From Paraplanobispora siamensis (GTDB lineage Bacteria > Actinomycetota > Actinomycetes > Streptosporangiales > Streptosporangiaceae): a stretch of DNA of 64,000 bases. The stretch is taken from positions 1-64,000 of the forward strand of contig NZ_BOOJ01000032.1 in NCBI RefSeq assembly GCF_016863175.1, read 5' to 3'. Below the pieces are notes generated by a model. The model searched no databases, was not told the origin of the DNA, and saw only the letters and a list, made by a program, of their open reading frames with translations. Of the stretch, positions 52,331 to 62,064 are shown piece after piece; within the stretch, counting starts at the first letter, position 1, and every line of letters starts with the position of its first letter. Both the position numbers and the translations under genes were made by a program.

Positions 52331-52384
52331 AGTGACCGGGGCGGGCAGGGCGATCCGCGAACCGCCCGGGAGCCGGGGACTGTT

Positions 52385-52807
52385 CTAGGGGAGGGCCGGT
52401 TCCAGGGTGGGCTGCGGGGCGGGGACGATGCGCATGCGCAGCCGTACGGACGAGCGGCCCGGGTGCTGGGAGATGGTGAACTCGTCGCAGAGCCGGCCGA
52501 TCAGCCACAGCCCGAACCCTCGTGAGGCGTCGGCGCCGGGCAGGTGGCGGCGGGTGTCGAGCGGGGACAGCCGGCCCATGGCGTCGGTGATCTCGACGTG
52601 CACGTCGGTCCCGTCGTGCGAGAGGGACACGGTGCCCCGGCCGCCGCCGTGCTCCAGCACGTTGATGACGGCCTCGTTGGTGGCCAGCAGGAGGTCGTCC
52701 AGGCGGCGGCCGCGCAGACCGGCCCGCTTCGCGGAGTCGGTGATCCGGTCGCGGAGGGTGGAGAGATCCGCAGTGATCGCCCACTGGCGGAGCTGAACGC
52801 TTCTCAC
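52385..52807 (-). CDS. Anti-sigma-type serine kinase (HATPase_c)
   Basis: A 140-residue GHKL ATPase of the RsbW/SpoIIAB group. The N box LLLATNEAVINVLEHGG is present, then EITDAMGRLSPLD and GFGLWLIGRLCDEF. Such kinases phosphorylate STAS antagonists and bind sigma factors. GTG 52807 has GGGGAG upstream. The STAS and phosphatase genes follow on the same strand upstream, giving a complete partner-switch set. Confidence 0.88.
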   Translation of the reverse strand: MRSVQLRQWAITADLSTLRDRITDSAKRAGLRGRRLDDLLLATNEAVINVLEHGGGRGTVSLSHDGTDVHVEITDAMGRLSPLDTRRHLPGADASRGFGLWLIGRLCDEFTISQHPGRSSVRLRMRIVPAPQPTLEPALP

Positions 52808-52976
52808 TGATCTCCCCTGCGATGTCGTGCCCGGTGCCGGCTCATTCTGCCCCGGGTCAGTAGATTAGCGGTCGCCCGCCGGACGCTTGCTGCCGGAGTT
52901 ACCCATTCCAGCCCGGATCATTGATGCTTTTCCCTCCGGGCCGGTAAAAATCCCACCAAGCCCGGCGGACCGGAGG

Positions 52977-53342
52977 TCACCGGGAGGCGGCGGCCAGGGC
53001 CTCGTGCGCCTCGGCGAGGGTGGCGTGCAGGGAGAAGGCGCGCGCCAGCCCGGTCAGGTTCAGGATCCTGTTCAGGCGGGCGTTGGCGCCGACGAGGGCG
53101 ACGACGCCGCCCGAGGTGGTGATGGTCTGCCGGGCGTTCAGGAGCATGCGCAGGCCGGTGGAGTCGCAGAACGTCAACTGGCTCACATCGGCGATCAGGT
53201 TGCGGCAGGCGCCGAGGTCGTCGAGTGCGTCCTTCAGGTGGACCGAGGTGGTGTAGTCGAGTTCACCGGTCAGCCGAAGCACGCACGCCTCCGGCTCCTC
53301 ATGGTCGAGGGCCCAGGTCAACGAGCTGGTCGGGGCACTCAC
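52977..53342 (-). CDS. STAS-domain anti-sigma factor antagonist
   Basis: A 121-residue STAS protein. The phosphorylatable serine is in QLTFCDSTGLRMLL, in the standard position after the third strand. When unphosphorylated it should sequester the adjacent HATPase kinase. It has a GTG start. It lies between the kinase and the SpoIIE phosphatase gene. Confidence 0.9.
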   Translation of the reverse strand: MSAPTSSLTWALDHEEPEACVLRLTGELDYTTSVHLKDALDDLGACRNLIADVSQLTFCDSTGLRMLLNARQTITTSGGVVALVGANARLNRILNLTGLARAFSLHATLAEAHEALAAASR

Positions 53343-53397
53343 TACGGCTCCTCACGGCGACGGGCCGGCCGGCGGGGGACGGCCATGGACGATCAGC

Positions 53398-54846
53398 CTA
53401 TGGTACGGACAGGGCCAAGATAGCGGTGTCGTCGGCCAGCCCGGCACCGAAGTCGGCCAGGAGCCCCCGCATGACCGTCACGATCTCCTTGGCCGCCCGG
53501 CCCGCCAGCGGGGCGAGCAGCCCGCGCAGCCGTTCCTCGCCGAACAGGTGGCCGTCGGGGGTCCGGGCCTCGGTCAGGCCGTCGCTGTGCAGCAGGAGCG
53601 CGTCCCCCGGGTTCAGGCGCGTCCGCACGGTGGTGATCGTCGGGTCGTCGAAGACCCCCACCACGCATCCGTCGGCCGGGTGCAGCGCCTCCACCTCGCC
53701 GCCGGCGCGGACCACCTGGGCCGGAGGGTGTCCCCCCGCCGCCAGCACCAGGTCGAACCCGGGGCCGTCCGGAGTCAGGAGGCCGAACTGGACGGTGCAG
53801 TAGCGCGGGTCGCCGGGCTGCTGCTCCTGCAGCAGCACCGTGTTGAGATTGTGCAGCACGCCGACGGGGTCGGGGTCGTAGGTGGCCGCGGCGCGCAGCG
53901 TGTAGCGCGCCAGCGAGGTCAGCGCCGCCGCCTCGGCCCCCTTGCCGGACACGTCCCCCAGGAACAGGCCCCAGCGCCCGTCGCCCAGGGCGAAGACGTC
54001 GTAGAAGTCGCCGCCGACCCGGTCGCTGGAGGCCACGTGATAGTAGGCCGCCAGCTCCAGGCCGGGCACGTCCGGCAGGATCGACGGCAGCAGCGTGCGC
54101 TGCAGCGTGCTGGACAGCAGCTCCAGGCGCTCCTGCTCCCGCTCCAGTTCACGGCGCATCCGCCGCTCGCGCGCCACCGTGGCCATCGCCGCCAGCCGTA
54201 CCTCCAGCTCGTCGGCCACCAGGGCGGCCAGGTCCTGCAGCGTCGCGAGCTGCGCGGCGTCGACGGTGCGGGGGCGGACGTCCAGCACGTTGACGGTTCC
54301 CAGCCGGTAGCCGTCGGAGGTGATGATCGGGGCCGCGGCGTAGAAACGGATCCCCGCCGGGCCGTCCACCAGGGAGTTGTCCATGGTGCGCGGGTCGGTT
54401 CGGGCGTCGGTGACGACGTACGGCTCGCCGCACAGGATGGCCGAGGCGCACAGGCCGGGCTCGCGTCTGATCTGGTTCATCCCGGCGGGCAGCCCCCGCT
54501 GGGCTTTGAACCAGATGCGGTCCTCGTCGACGATGGTCACGGTGGCCATGGGGACGTCGAACGCGCGGGCGGCCAGCGCGGCGACCCGGTCGAAGGCGCC
54601 GTCGGGCGGGGTGTCCAGGATCTGATAGCGCCGCACCGCCGCCAGCCTCCGGACCTCGTCCCCGGAGATCACCGACATGCCGTCTACGTGCGCCTTTACC
54701 ACCTGTCCCCCTTCGCTCGACGCCGTCCCCTTCCCGGAAGATGACTGGATCGGTACAACCCCGGTGAAGGTCCCAATATCATCCATCCAGTCCGTATCGG
54801 TATGAGCGAGGGCCGCGGCGGGCGTCCAGCCGGATCCGGTGATCAT
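53398..54846 (-). CDS. GAF-SpoIIE serine phosphatase
   Basis: A 482-residue regulator phosphatase. A GAF domain spans about residues 75-215 (AFDRVAALAARAFDVPMATV, EPGLCASAILCGEPYVVTDA), followed by a coiled-coil linker (ARERRMRRELEREQERLELL). A PP2C/SpoIIE domain covers about 250-482 (VGGDFYDVFALGDGRWGLFL, DVSGKGAEAA, LLLHSDGLTEAR, GLADDTAILAL). AGGAG precedes the ATG by three bases. It probably dephosphorylates the adjacent STAS protein in response to a signal bound by GAF. Confidence 0.9.
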   Translation of the reverse strand: MITGSGWTPAAALAHTDTDWMDDIGTFTGVVPIQSSSGKGTASSEGGQVVKAHVDGMSVISGDEVRRLAAVRRYQILDTPPDGAFDRVAALAARAFDVPMATVTIVDEDRIWFKAQRGLPAGMNQIRREPGLCASAILCGEPYVVTDARTDPRTMDNSLVDGPAGIRFYAAAPIITSDGYRLGTVNVLDVRPRTVDAAQLATLQDLAALVADELEVRLAAMATVARERRMRRELEREQERLELLSSTLQRTLLPSILPDVPGLELAAYYHVASSDRVGGDFYDVFALGDGRWGLFLGDVSGKGAEAAALTSLARYTLRAAATYDPDPVGVLHNLNTVLLQEQQPGDPRYCTVQFGLLTPDGPGFDLVLAAGGHPPAQVVRAGGEVEALHPADGCVVGVFDDPTITTVRTRLNPGDALLLHSDGLTEARTPDGHLFGEERLRGLLAPLAGRAAKEIVTVMRGLLADFGAGLADDTAILALSVP

Positions 54847-55127
54847 TTTCTCCTATCCGCGAAGGGTCCGCCACCATCGAAGATCCTCAATTGGGGGACT
54901 CTATCGACTTCTCATAACAACCTAATGTATCTGGATGATTACACTATGTGTAGATTCAGGGTGTCTAGAGGATACCGGCAAAAATCGGGAAACCACCCCA
55001 TATCTCCCCCATGGGCCCCGTGGCCGCGACAGGCGAGACCGTACGGCGTCGCGGCGCAGCGTCCCGCCCGGTCGGCCGGCCGAAAACCGGGTGCGGATCT
55101 TCGGTGTGGTGAGGTGTGATCGGGGCT

Positions 55128-55994
55128 ATGGCGATTGTCTTGGATGAGCCGGGAACCGACGGGCTGAGCGAGGTCGTGGGCGCGCTGCGTGAGTGGCAGC
55201 GCGACGGGGCGCCGGTGCAGCTGCACCCGGGGGACCTGGGCTGGTTCTGGCGGTTCGGTGACGAGGCGACGGCCGCGGCGGTCCGGACGTGGAGCAGGGA
55301 CGGGCGGATCCTCGCCGCCGGGCTGCTGGACGGCGCCGGGCTGCTGCGGCTGGCGATCGCGCCGGACGCCCGGCGGGACGGGGAGCTGGCGCGGCGGCTG
55401 GTCGAGGACGTGAGCGAGCCGGAGCGCGGCGTACTGGGCGAGGGGAGGGTGAACGTCGAGGCGCCGACGGGCGCACTGGTTCGGGATCTGCTGTTCGGGG
55501 CCGGCTGGAAGGCCGACGAGCCGTGGACGCCGCTGCGCCGCGATCTCACGCAGCCGGTGAAGGACCCGGGCGTGCGGATCGAGGTGATCGGGCCGGAGCG
55601 GGCGCACGTGCGCGCCGCCGTACAGCGGGCGTCGTTCGACAGGTCGACGTTCACCGACGAACGCTGGCGGGCGATGGCGGCCGGCTCACCGTACGCCGAG
55701 GCCCGGTGCCTGGTCGCCTACGACGATCAGGGCGACGCGGTGGCGGCGGTGACGGTGTGGTCGGCCGGTCCGGGCAGGCCCGGGCTGCTCGAACCGATGG
55801 GCGTGCACCGGGAACATCGCGGTCACGGCTACGGCAGGGCGATCACCGTCGCCGCGGCCGCAGCCCTCCGGGAGCTGGGCTCGTCGAGCGCGGTCGTCTG
55901 CACCCCGAGCTCCAACGTCGCCGCCGTCGCCACCTACGAGTCGGCCGGCTTCCGGCGACTCCCCGAGACCCGCGACTGCTACCGGGACGCCTGA
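55128..55994 (+). CDS. GNAT-family N-acetyltransferase
   Basis: A 288-residue protein with a degenerate N-terminal acyltransferase-like half and a C-terminal GNAT domain (about 150-288). Strand and loop PGLLEPMGVHREHRGHGYGR carries the acetyl-CoA pyrophosphate loop R/Q-x-x-G-x-G/A variant HRGHGYG, and CTPSSNVAAVATYESAGFR is the terminal motif B. ATG 55128 is preferred over GTG 55116. Substrate unknown. Confidence 0.85.
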   Translation: MAIVLDEPGTDGLSEVVGALREWQRDGAPVQLHPGDLGWFWRFGDEATAAAVRTWSRDGRILAAGLLDGAGLLRLAIAPDARRDGELARRLVEDVSEPERGVLGEGRVNVEAPTGALVRDLLFGAGWKADEPWTPLRRDLTQPVKDPGVRIEVIGPERAHVRAAVQRASFDRSTFTDERWRAMAAGSPYAEARCLVAYDDQGDAVAAVTVWSAGPGRPGLLEPMGVHREHRGHGYGRAITVAAAAALRELGSSSAVVCTPSSNVAAVATYESAGFRRLPETRDCYRDA

Positions 55995-56099
55995 CCGCGT
56001 GCTCGGACCGGTTCTGGAAGGCGCCCGGCTCGGCCCGCCGGCCGGACACCTGCCGGATGGCGGCGTCCGGAGCCTCGACGGAGCCGCACCGGGCCGGCG

Positions 56100-58802
56100 T
56101 CAGAGTTGCTGGCCGGTCTTCGGGTCGTAGCGGACCTGCACGGCCACGACCTGGTCGGTCGGGAGCACCTCGATCCACTGGTCGAAGATCTGGTACGGCT
56201 CGGCCGGGCGGAAGCCCCCCTCGAGCGGGTCGAAACCGGTCTCGAAGACCTCCTCGGTGGCCAGCAGGTTCGCCACCGAGGTGTTGGACGCCTGCAACCC
56301 GGCCGAGAGCAGTTGCAGGACCTCGCCGACCTTCTTGCCCTGGTACTCGGGCGGGTCGCCCGGCTGGAACGGGTAGGGCAGGTCGAAGGCGGCCTGCCCC
56401 TCGACCTCGACGAGCCACTTCAGGGCGGCGACCTCGTGCCCCGGCCGCACCGGCAGTACCGCCTTGGCCCAGGCCGCGTTGAGGAACTCGTTGCGTCGCT
56501 CGTCGCCGTCGATCTGGATCAGCCAGCCCAGGGAGCTGCCCAGCGGCGCGGGCTGCGTCTCCTCGGTGATGAGGTAGTCGATCCGCCACTCGGGGGTGGC
56601 CTGGCCCTGTGGGTCGAGGGCGTTGTTCCGGTCGGTGTGGGAGTACCAGCTCACCACGGTCTCGCCCGCCAGGGGCGCGGTCTGGTCGGCCGCCCACGGC
56701 GGCGGGGGAACCGGGTACCGGCCGAGACTGGACGGGGTGGGGTGGGTCACCCCGGTGCTCGGCCGCCAGAAGTCGGGGGCGACGAAGTACAGCATCTCGT
56801 CCACGTCGAACAGCTGCCGGATCAGCTCCGAACCGAGGTGCGGGTCCGCGCCCAGGGAGAGCCTGCGGATCAGGGTGCCGAAGACCGTCTGACGTTCCTC
56901 GCTGCGCAGATCCTCGGGCGGCCGGGAGCGCATCGTGCTGACCTTCTTGAGACGCTCGCGCACCGCGTGGCCGTACGCCTCGTGCTGGAGCTGGGCGACC
57001 TGTCTGGCGTAGGCGGCCCGGGCCTCGGCGTTGGCCGCGTCGATCGCCTGGACGGCCGCGGCGGTCGGCGTGTAGACGATCGAGGCGTCGAAGGGCAGGG
57101 ACTTCCTGCCCTGGAAGTTGGCGTGGGTCAGCCGGAGGCCCAGGCTGTTCCTGGCGGGGTCCGGGTTGGCGGGCATGCCCAGGTCGGTGTGCGAGGTGGT
57201 GAACTGGACCTGGGCGCCGCGGAAGTCGATGGAGGCGATCCGGTTGACCTCGTAGCCCGGGGGCGGGGGCGGGAGCGGGAAGTCGAACCGGAACTGGATG
57301 ATGTTGTTGATGCCGACGTCGGGCTTGTGGATCCCGTGGTCGCGGTTCTCGTCGGAGAGCTTGTAGGTGTTCTCCGCCTCGTCGTCCGCCCCCTGGTGCA
57401 GGACGAAGGGGAGTGACAGGGGATAGGTCACCTTCTGGTCCTGCGGGCGGGGCTGGATCTCCGGTTTCTGGACCCCGGTCAGGTCGGGCGCGGCGACCAC
57501 GTCGACCATGTCGCCCAGCCCCAGGCCGCGGCCGGGCGCGTCGAGGTAGACCTGCCAGCTCAGCCGTGCGCCGATGTGCTGGAGCTGTACGCCGACCTTG
57601 CGCATCTTGCGCCGCAGCTCGTAGTTGACGAGTTCGGCGGTGGTGTTCTGCACGACGTAGCGGCGGCTGGAGGTGTCGGTGACGTCGGTGACCGTCTTGA
57701 ACGTCGTCTTGAAGTTGCGCTTGATCTCGCTGGTGACCTTGGAGCTCTGCGTGCGGGCGTGCTTGTGCGTCTCCTCGGCGGACCGCTTGACCGTGCTCTG
57801 GGTGCTGAAGCTGGCACTGGCGTCGGCGTGGTAGATCGGGGCGTTCACCCCGCCGGTCGCGCTGACCCCGAGCTTGGTGTCGTTGGCGTTCTCCTCCTTG
57901 ACCGCGTCGGCGATGTCCTCCTGCCGGGTCAGGCTCTCCTCGACCTTGCGGGAGGTCTCCTCCGCCTGCTCGGCGACCCGCTCGACCAGCGTGCGGCGGG
58001 TGCTGGTCTCCACGACCTCCACGGTGCCGCCGGGACTGATCCACAGGTGCCCGGCCGGAGCGCCCAGGAAGGTGTCGAACTCGAAGAAGTACTGCCGGAA
58101 GAGGTTGACCAGTCCCACCGGGGACAGCACGCCCTGGGCGGCGGCCTCCAGCCGTCCGGCCAGGGCCGCGAGTTCCCGGCCCTCCAGCGTGCGGGCCGCC
58201 GCTCCGGAGAAGGCCTCCCGGCTCAGCCCCGGGACCTCGTAGCCGGTGGTGCCGGTGGCCGCCCGCAGGGTGTTCTGCGCGCCGAACCAGCCGGCCAGCG
58301 GCTGGTAGACGCCGAAGGTCTCACTGGCGTACGGCAGCGTGCCCGCGAAGTCGGTCAGCGGGCGGCCGTTGAACACCGGCCGGCCCTGCACCGGCGCGGT
58401 CAGGACCTGCACCGGGGCGTGGGCGCCGCCCGGGGTGGTGGTGAAGGGCAGAGACACCACCGGCTGGTTCGACTGGATCCTGACGAGCAGCATCTCGCAG
58501 GTGGACTCGGCGGCCGGAGCGACGAACGAGATGGTCTGGGCCCCGGCCTGCCCGGTGGTCCGCCCGACGTACTGGCGGGTCGAACCCGGATCGCGCCGCA
58601 GGAAGGTGCCGGTCAGCTGGGGGAGATCCGGGTGGAGACCCGGATCCTGCACGTCCACGGTGGCGGGCAGGCTCAGCGCGATCTGCTGGTTCGCCGGGAT
58701 CTCGCCGGACGGGCTCGGATCGATCCTGTACGACCAGATCCGGAAGCCCGTGTCCGGCCCGGGCAGGGCCGTCTTCCCGGTGAACGTGACGACGATCGCC
58801 AT
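56100..58802 (-). CDS. Very large unrecognised soluble protein (900 residues)
   Basis: I cannot place this protein. There is no signal peptide. An N-terminal beta-rich region with several hydrophobic strands runs to about residue 260. A charged helical section (about 260-340) includes ERVAEQAEETSRKVEESLTR and the Ser/Thr-rich HADASASFSTQSTVKRSAEE. NTTAELVNYELRRKMRKVGV and RLSWQVYLDAPGRGLGLGDM follow, then a proline-rich LPPPPPGYEVNRIASIDF. The C-terminal part includes DEMLYFVAPDFWRP and AWAKAVLPVRPGHEVAALKW. It looks like a multidomain structural or toxin-type protein. It is divergent from a putative serine hydrolase gene across 191 bases. Confidence 0.65.
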   Translation of the reverse strand: MAIVVTFTGKTALPGPDTGFRIWSYRIDPSPSGEIPANQQIALSLPATVDVQDPGLHPDLPQLTGTFLRRDPGSTRQYVGRTTGQAGAQTISFVAPAAESTCEMLLVRIQSNQPVVSLPFTTTPGGAHAPVQVLTAPVQGRPVFNGRPLTDFAGTLPYASETFGVYQPLAGWFGAQNTLRAATGTTGYEVPGLSREAFSGAAARTLEGRELAALAGRLEAAAQGVLSPVGLVNLFRQYFFEFDTFLGAPAGHLWISPGGTVEVVETSTRRTLVERVAEQAEETSRKVEESLTRQEDIADAVKEENANDTKLGVSATGGVNAPIYHADASASFSTQSTVKRSAEETHKHARTQSSKVTSEIKRNFKTTFKTVTDVTDTSSRRYVVQNTTAELVNYELRRKMRKVGVQLQHIGARLSWQVYLDAPGRGLGLGDMVDVVAAPDLTGVQKPEIQPRPQDQKVTYPLSLPFVLHQGADDEAENTYKLSDENRDHGIHKPDVGINNIIQFRFDFPLPPPPPGYEVNRIASIDFRGAQVQFTTSHTDLGMPANPDPARNSLGLRLTHANFQGRKSLPFDASIVYTPTAAAVQAIDAANAEARAAYARQVAQLQHEAYGHAVRERLKKVSTMRSRPPEDLRSEERQTVFGTLIRRLSLGADPHLGSELIRQLFDVDEMLYFVAPDFWRPSTGVTHPTPSSLGRYPVPPPPWAADQTAPLAGETVVSWYSHTDRNNALDPQGQATPEWRIDYLITEETQPAPLGSSLGWLIQIDGDERRNEFLNAAWAKAVLPVRPGHEVAALKWLVEVEGQAAFDLPYPFQPGDPPEYQGKKVGEVLQLLSAGLQASNTSVANLLATEEVFETGFDPLEGGFRPAEPYQIFDQWIEVLPTDQVVAVQVRYDPKTGQQL

Positions 58803-58993
58803 GAGATCCCCTTAGATAGGCCGCCCCGGGCCGCATGTGTCCTCGGCGGACCGCGCCTCTTCCTGAACTGCCAATGTGCCACGCGATCCCGTGGATTAAC
58901 AGTGCGTGTCCTCATCAGGACTCTCCGTACCGTTCGGCCTCTGTGGCGTCTAAGCTCGGAAGGTCCCGCACCGTCCCCCGCCCGGGAGCCCGG

Positions 58994-60676
58994 ATGGCCG
59001 TCACCTGCAAAGTCTCCGTGGTCGACGTCAACGGCCGGCCCCTGGCCGGGGCGCGGGTGCGTCTGGGGCCCGCCGGCGGGCTCACCGACCCCGCCGGGCG
59101 CTGGAGCGCCGACCTCGACCTCGACCCGGCCCGGCTGGTGACGCTGGAGGTCGACCACGGCCAGCACGTGGCGGAGAGGTGCGCGTTCACCGGCCTGCCG
59201 GGCCGCGCCTCCTGGGACAACGCCCTGGTCACCCCGACGGTGAGCGGCCAGGAGGTGCTGCTGGCCGTACGGCTGGGCCGGATGGACACCGCGCCCACCG
59301 TCAATCTGCCTGCCGAGCAGGTCGCCGCTCTGATGAGGACCCCGGCGCGCGACCCCGGCGGCGTGCTGCTGACCGGCGTTCCCCGGTTCCCGGGGGTGTT
59401 CGGCTACGCCCGGCACTGGAACGACATAAGAGCGGTCCAGGTGCCGCGGGCGCAACTGCTCCCGCCGAAGCCGGTGGCCCCGGGGACGAGAGGATGGAAA
59501 CGGCTGCAGAGCGATACGGCGCACGCCGACCTGGCGGCCTTCGGGCGGTTCTACTGGCTGGAGTACGCGCCCCGGCCCAGCCGGCCGCGCTACGCCGTGG
59601 CGGTCTGGTCGCCGAACCTCTCCGACGAGACGCCGCCGCCGACCCTGGACTACGTCGTCTTCTACAGCCCCACCACCGAAAACGAGGAGTACCGGGGCGT
59701 GGCCTACCCGTACGGGCTGGTCAGCCAGGCGGCGCCGTTCCAGAAGTACATGGAGCTGGCGAAGAAGTATCTGCTCGACGAGTTCTTCTTCGCCTACGAG
59801 ATGGTCGCACAGCACAACCGCGCGGTGCTGGTCATGCCCATCGCCGACTACGGCGACCTGGGGCCCTTCAGCAGCGGGGAGGGGCTGCTGCGGGCGCTGC
59901 GGGAGATCGGGCTGTTCCTGCACCGTCAGTGCCGGACCAGCCGGCTGGGGCTGCGCCCGCCCAGGTCCGCCCACCCGATGGAGCTGGCCGGGCCGAACCT
60001 GCGCAGCAACACCGCGGCCGTCGTGTCGGAGGGGTTCGGCGCAGCCCCGGCGGTGGGCAGGGTGGCCGTGGCCGGGTTCAGCACCGGGATCACCGCGGTC
60101 AAGACGCTCATGTGCGAGAGGGGCTGGGACATCTCGACCGTGGAGCTGTGGTCGACGGCCAGGGGTCTGTGCACGCCGGTCGCCAAACGGCGGAACGTCA
60201 CGCTGGACTCCACCCTGTGGGGCGTGCCGGCCGGCGGCGGCGTGATCCCCAGCGGAGCGTGGCGCGAGTCGTGGCAGGAGCTCTGGGATCTCGACGGGTT
60301 CCATCCGTCCGCCGGCGGCTGGTCCCCCTACCTGGACCTGCTCCAGCGCTGGCTGGGCGAGAACGGCTCCCGGGTGCTGCGCAGCTATCACACCTCCAGC
60401 CGGGTGCCGCCCAACCCGCTGACCGACCCGCACAGTGTGTGGAAACACCTGACCGGGCCGAAGCTGGATGTGCGGATCACCCTCCCCCCGGTCGCCGGCA
60501 TCGGAGCCGCCCAGCAGTTGCAGAACGACCGCTGGACCAGCGTCACCGCGCAGGACGCCTACCTGGGCGGCGGTTCCGATGAGGAGCCGGTGTTCATCGA
60601 CCCGCACCACACCACTCCGCGCGTCGGCTTCCCGCACGCGCTCAGCCTCTCCAAGGTCGGGCGGGCCGTCAGATGA
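58994..60676 (+). CDS. Putative serine hydrolase with a CarboxypepD_reg-like N-terminus
   Basis: A 560-residue protein. Residues 1-75 resemble a prealbumin-like regulatory domain (VSVVDVNGRPLAGARVRLG, LTDPAGRWSADL). The remainder reads like an alpha/beta hydrolase: LDYVVFYSPTTENEEY early on and the nucleophile elbow VAVAGFSTGITAV (GxSxG) at about residues 357-369. The acid and His partners are not assigned; candidates are DGFHPS and PHHTTPRVGFPH. There is no signal peptide. ATG 58994 has GGGAG upstream. Probable functional partner of the divergent 900-residue protein. Confidence 0.62.
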   Translation: MAVTCKVSVVDVNGRPLAGARVRLGPAGGLTDPAGRWSADLDLDPARLVTLEVDHGQHVAERCAFTGLPGRASWDNALVTPTVSGQEVLLAVRLGRMDTAPTVNLPAEQVAALMRTPARDPGGVLLTGVPRFPGVFGYARHWNDIRAVQVPRAQLLPPKPVAPGTRGWKRLQSDTAHADLAAFGRFYWLEYAPRPSRPRYAVAVWSPNLSDETPPPTLDYVVFYSPTTENEEYRGVAYPYGLVSQAAPFQKYMELAKKYLLDEFFFAYEMVAQHNRAVLVMPIADYGDLGPFSSGEGLLRALREIGLFLHRQCRTSRLGLRPPRSAHPMELAGPNLRSNTAAVVSEGFGAAPAVGRVAVAGFSTGITAVKTLMCERGWDISTVELWSTARGLCTPVAKRRNVTLDSTLWGVPAGGGVIPSGAWRESWQELWDLDGFHPSAGGWSPYLDLLQRWLGENGSRVLRSYHTSSRVPPNPLTDPHSVWKHLTGPKLDVRITLPPVAGIGAAQQLQNDRWTSVTAQDAYLGGGSDEEPVFIDPHHTTPRVGFPHALSLSKVGRAVR

Positions 60677-60837
60677 CCGCCCTTCTCGACCGGGCGTCGC
60701 GGCCGGCCGGGGTGCGGGTCTCCTTGACCGTGGTCTTCCCCCGTGGTTCGCATTCCGGATAGGGAGGGGCGGCCCGGTTCGCTTTTCGTGCTGATGATCA
60801 CCGCCGTCAGGTGCGGCGCGATCTCCCTCGACCTGGA

Positions 60838-61416
60838 TCAGCGCTTGACGTCATAGACCAGCTTCAGGATCCCGTTCGAGTAGCTCTCCGACTCCCGCAG
60901 CGTCAGCATGTGCTTGTCTCGGTCGGCCCGGCCGAACAGGCTCTTCCCGGCGCCGAGCAGCACGGGGAAGACGAGCAGGTTGTACCGGTCGATCAGGCCC
61001 GCGTCCGACAGCCGCCGGGCCAGCTCCGCGCTCCCGTGGATGAAGATCGCGCCGCCCTCGCCCTCCTTGAGCGCGGCGACGTCCTCGGTCGAGCGCAGGA
61101 TCGTGATCGATCCCCATCCGTCGACGATGGCGTCGTCGGGCAGCGTGGCCGACACCACGTACTTGGGCAGCTCCTTGTAGTCGGCGTGGTCCTGCGAGCC
61201 GGGCCAGGTCGTCGCGAACGCCTCGTAGCTGCGCCGGCCGAACATCAGCGCCGTCGTGTCGGCGAGTTCCTCACCCTTGAGCGACCAGGCCTCGGGGACG
61301 AACTCGAGGTCCTTGAACACCCACCCGCCGCTGCGGTGCTCCTCTCCCGGCCCGCCGCCGGGCGAGTCCACGACACCGTCCAGCGACATGAAACCGGTGT
61401 AGACCAAGTCACGCAT
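60838..61416 (-). CDS. Dihydrofolate reductase-like (RibD C-terminal domain) protein
   Basis: A 192-residue RibD_C-fold protein: YTGFMSLDGVVDSPGG at the start, FGRRSYEAFATTWPG, IFIHGSAELARRLSDAGLID and FPVLLGAGKSLFG. Such proteins bind NADPH; most are of unknown specificity and are not true DHFR. GAGGAG lies eight bases before the ATG. It stands alone. Confidence 0.86.
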   Translation of the reverse strand: MRDLVYTGFMSLDGVVDSPGGGPGEEHRSGGWVFKDLEFVPEAWSLKGEELADTTALMFGRRSYEAFATTWPGSQDHADYKELPKYVVSATLPDDAIVDGWGSITILRSTEDVAALKEGEGGAIFIHGSAELARRLSDAGLIDRYNLLVFPVLLGAGKSLFGRADRDKHMLTLRESESYSNGILKLVYDVKR

Positions 61417-61566
61417 TGTGCTGTCTCCTCATGTTCGGGCGAATTGCTGGGTACACGCTAGACCGTGGTCGCGGTGGCCGTCTTGGACAGAAACGACAGC
61501 GGCGCCGAAACGCGTACCGGAACACCGCCGCGACTGGAGCCGCACCCGGCTTCAGGACCCGCTCCT

Positions 61567-61896
61567 CTAGGAGTGAGGCCCGTGGTTGCGGGGGGTGCGC
61601 TGGTCGGCTTCGGCGGCGAGCTGGCTCTCCACCATGGCGCACCAGCGGTGCCATTCCTCGAGCTCGCGGTGTTCGGCGACGTCGCCGGCGTTGGCCTGGG
61701 CCAGCAGGCGGTGCGCGTCGGCCGCGGAGGTGTGGGCGTTGGCCAGCGCGTGATGGCCGTGATTGGCTCGGGCTTCGGCCATGGCCAGACCGACGGCCAG
61801 CTCTCCCAGTGCCCGGTGCCGCTTCTCCTCCGAAGGGTCGAGGTTGCCCGGGCCAACCTCTGGATCTTCTGCCCTGCCATCCATACTTGCCCGCAT
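61567..61896 (-). CDS. Small Ala/His-rich helical protein
   Basis: A 109-residue soluble protein, helical throughout: RHRALGELAVGLAMAEARAN, HTSAADAHRLLAQANAGDV, LEEWHRWCAMVESQLAAEAD. No known family. ATG 61896 is chosen; ATG 61884 is also possible. An imperfect dyad around 61901-61919 (GCTAT...ATATAGC) lies just upstream and may be regulatory. The much longer open frame in this phase is antisense to the next gene. Confidence 0.5.
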   Translation of the reverse strand: MRASMDGRAEDPEVGPGNLDPSEEKRHRALGELAVGLAMAEARANHGHHALANAHTSAADAHRLLAQANAGDVAEHRELEEWHRWCAMVESQLAAEADQRTPRNHGPHS

Positions 61897-62064
61897 GCCC
61901 GCTATCTCTGGGATATAGCACGTATCACGAAATATCAGCCCAGGCGATAGGGAAGTCCTGCGCCCTGTTTCGGCCAAATGTCCATCAGCGCAGGTGGTGG
62001 GCTCGGCATAGGCATCCCCGCCGACGGCGTGGCGCGACCGGCCGGAGCGGGCGATCTGTCGATA

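Noticed and set aside
54885-54990. AT-rich stretch upstream of the GNAT gene as an RNA gene or mobile insert
   Set aside because: No inverted ends, no tRNA or riboswitch fold could be drawn, and it is only about 100 bases long. It may simply be promoter DNA for the divergent phosphatase and GNAT genes.
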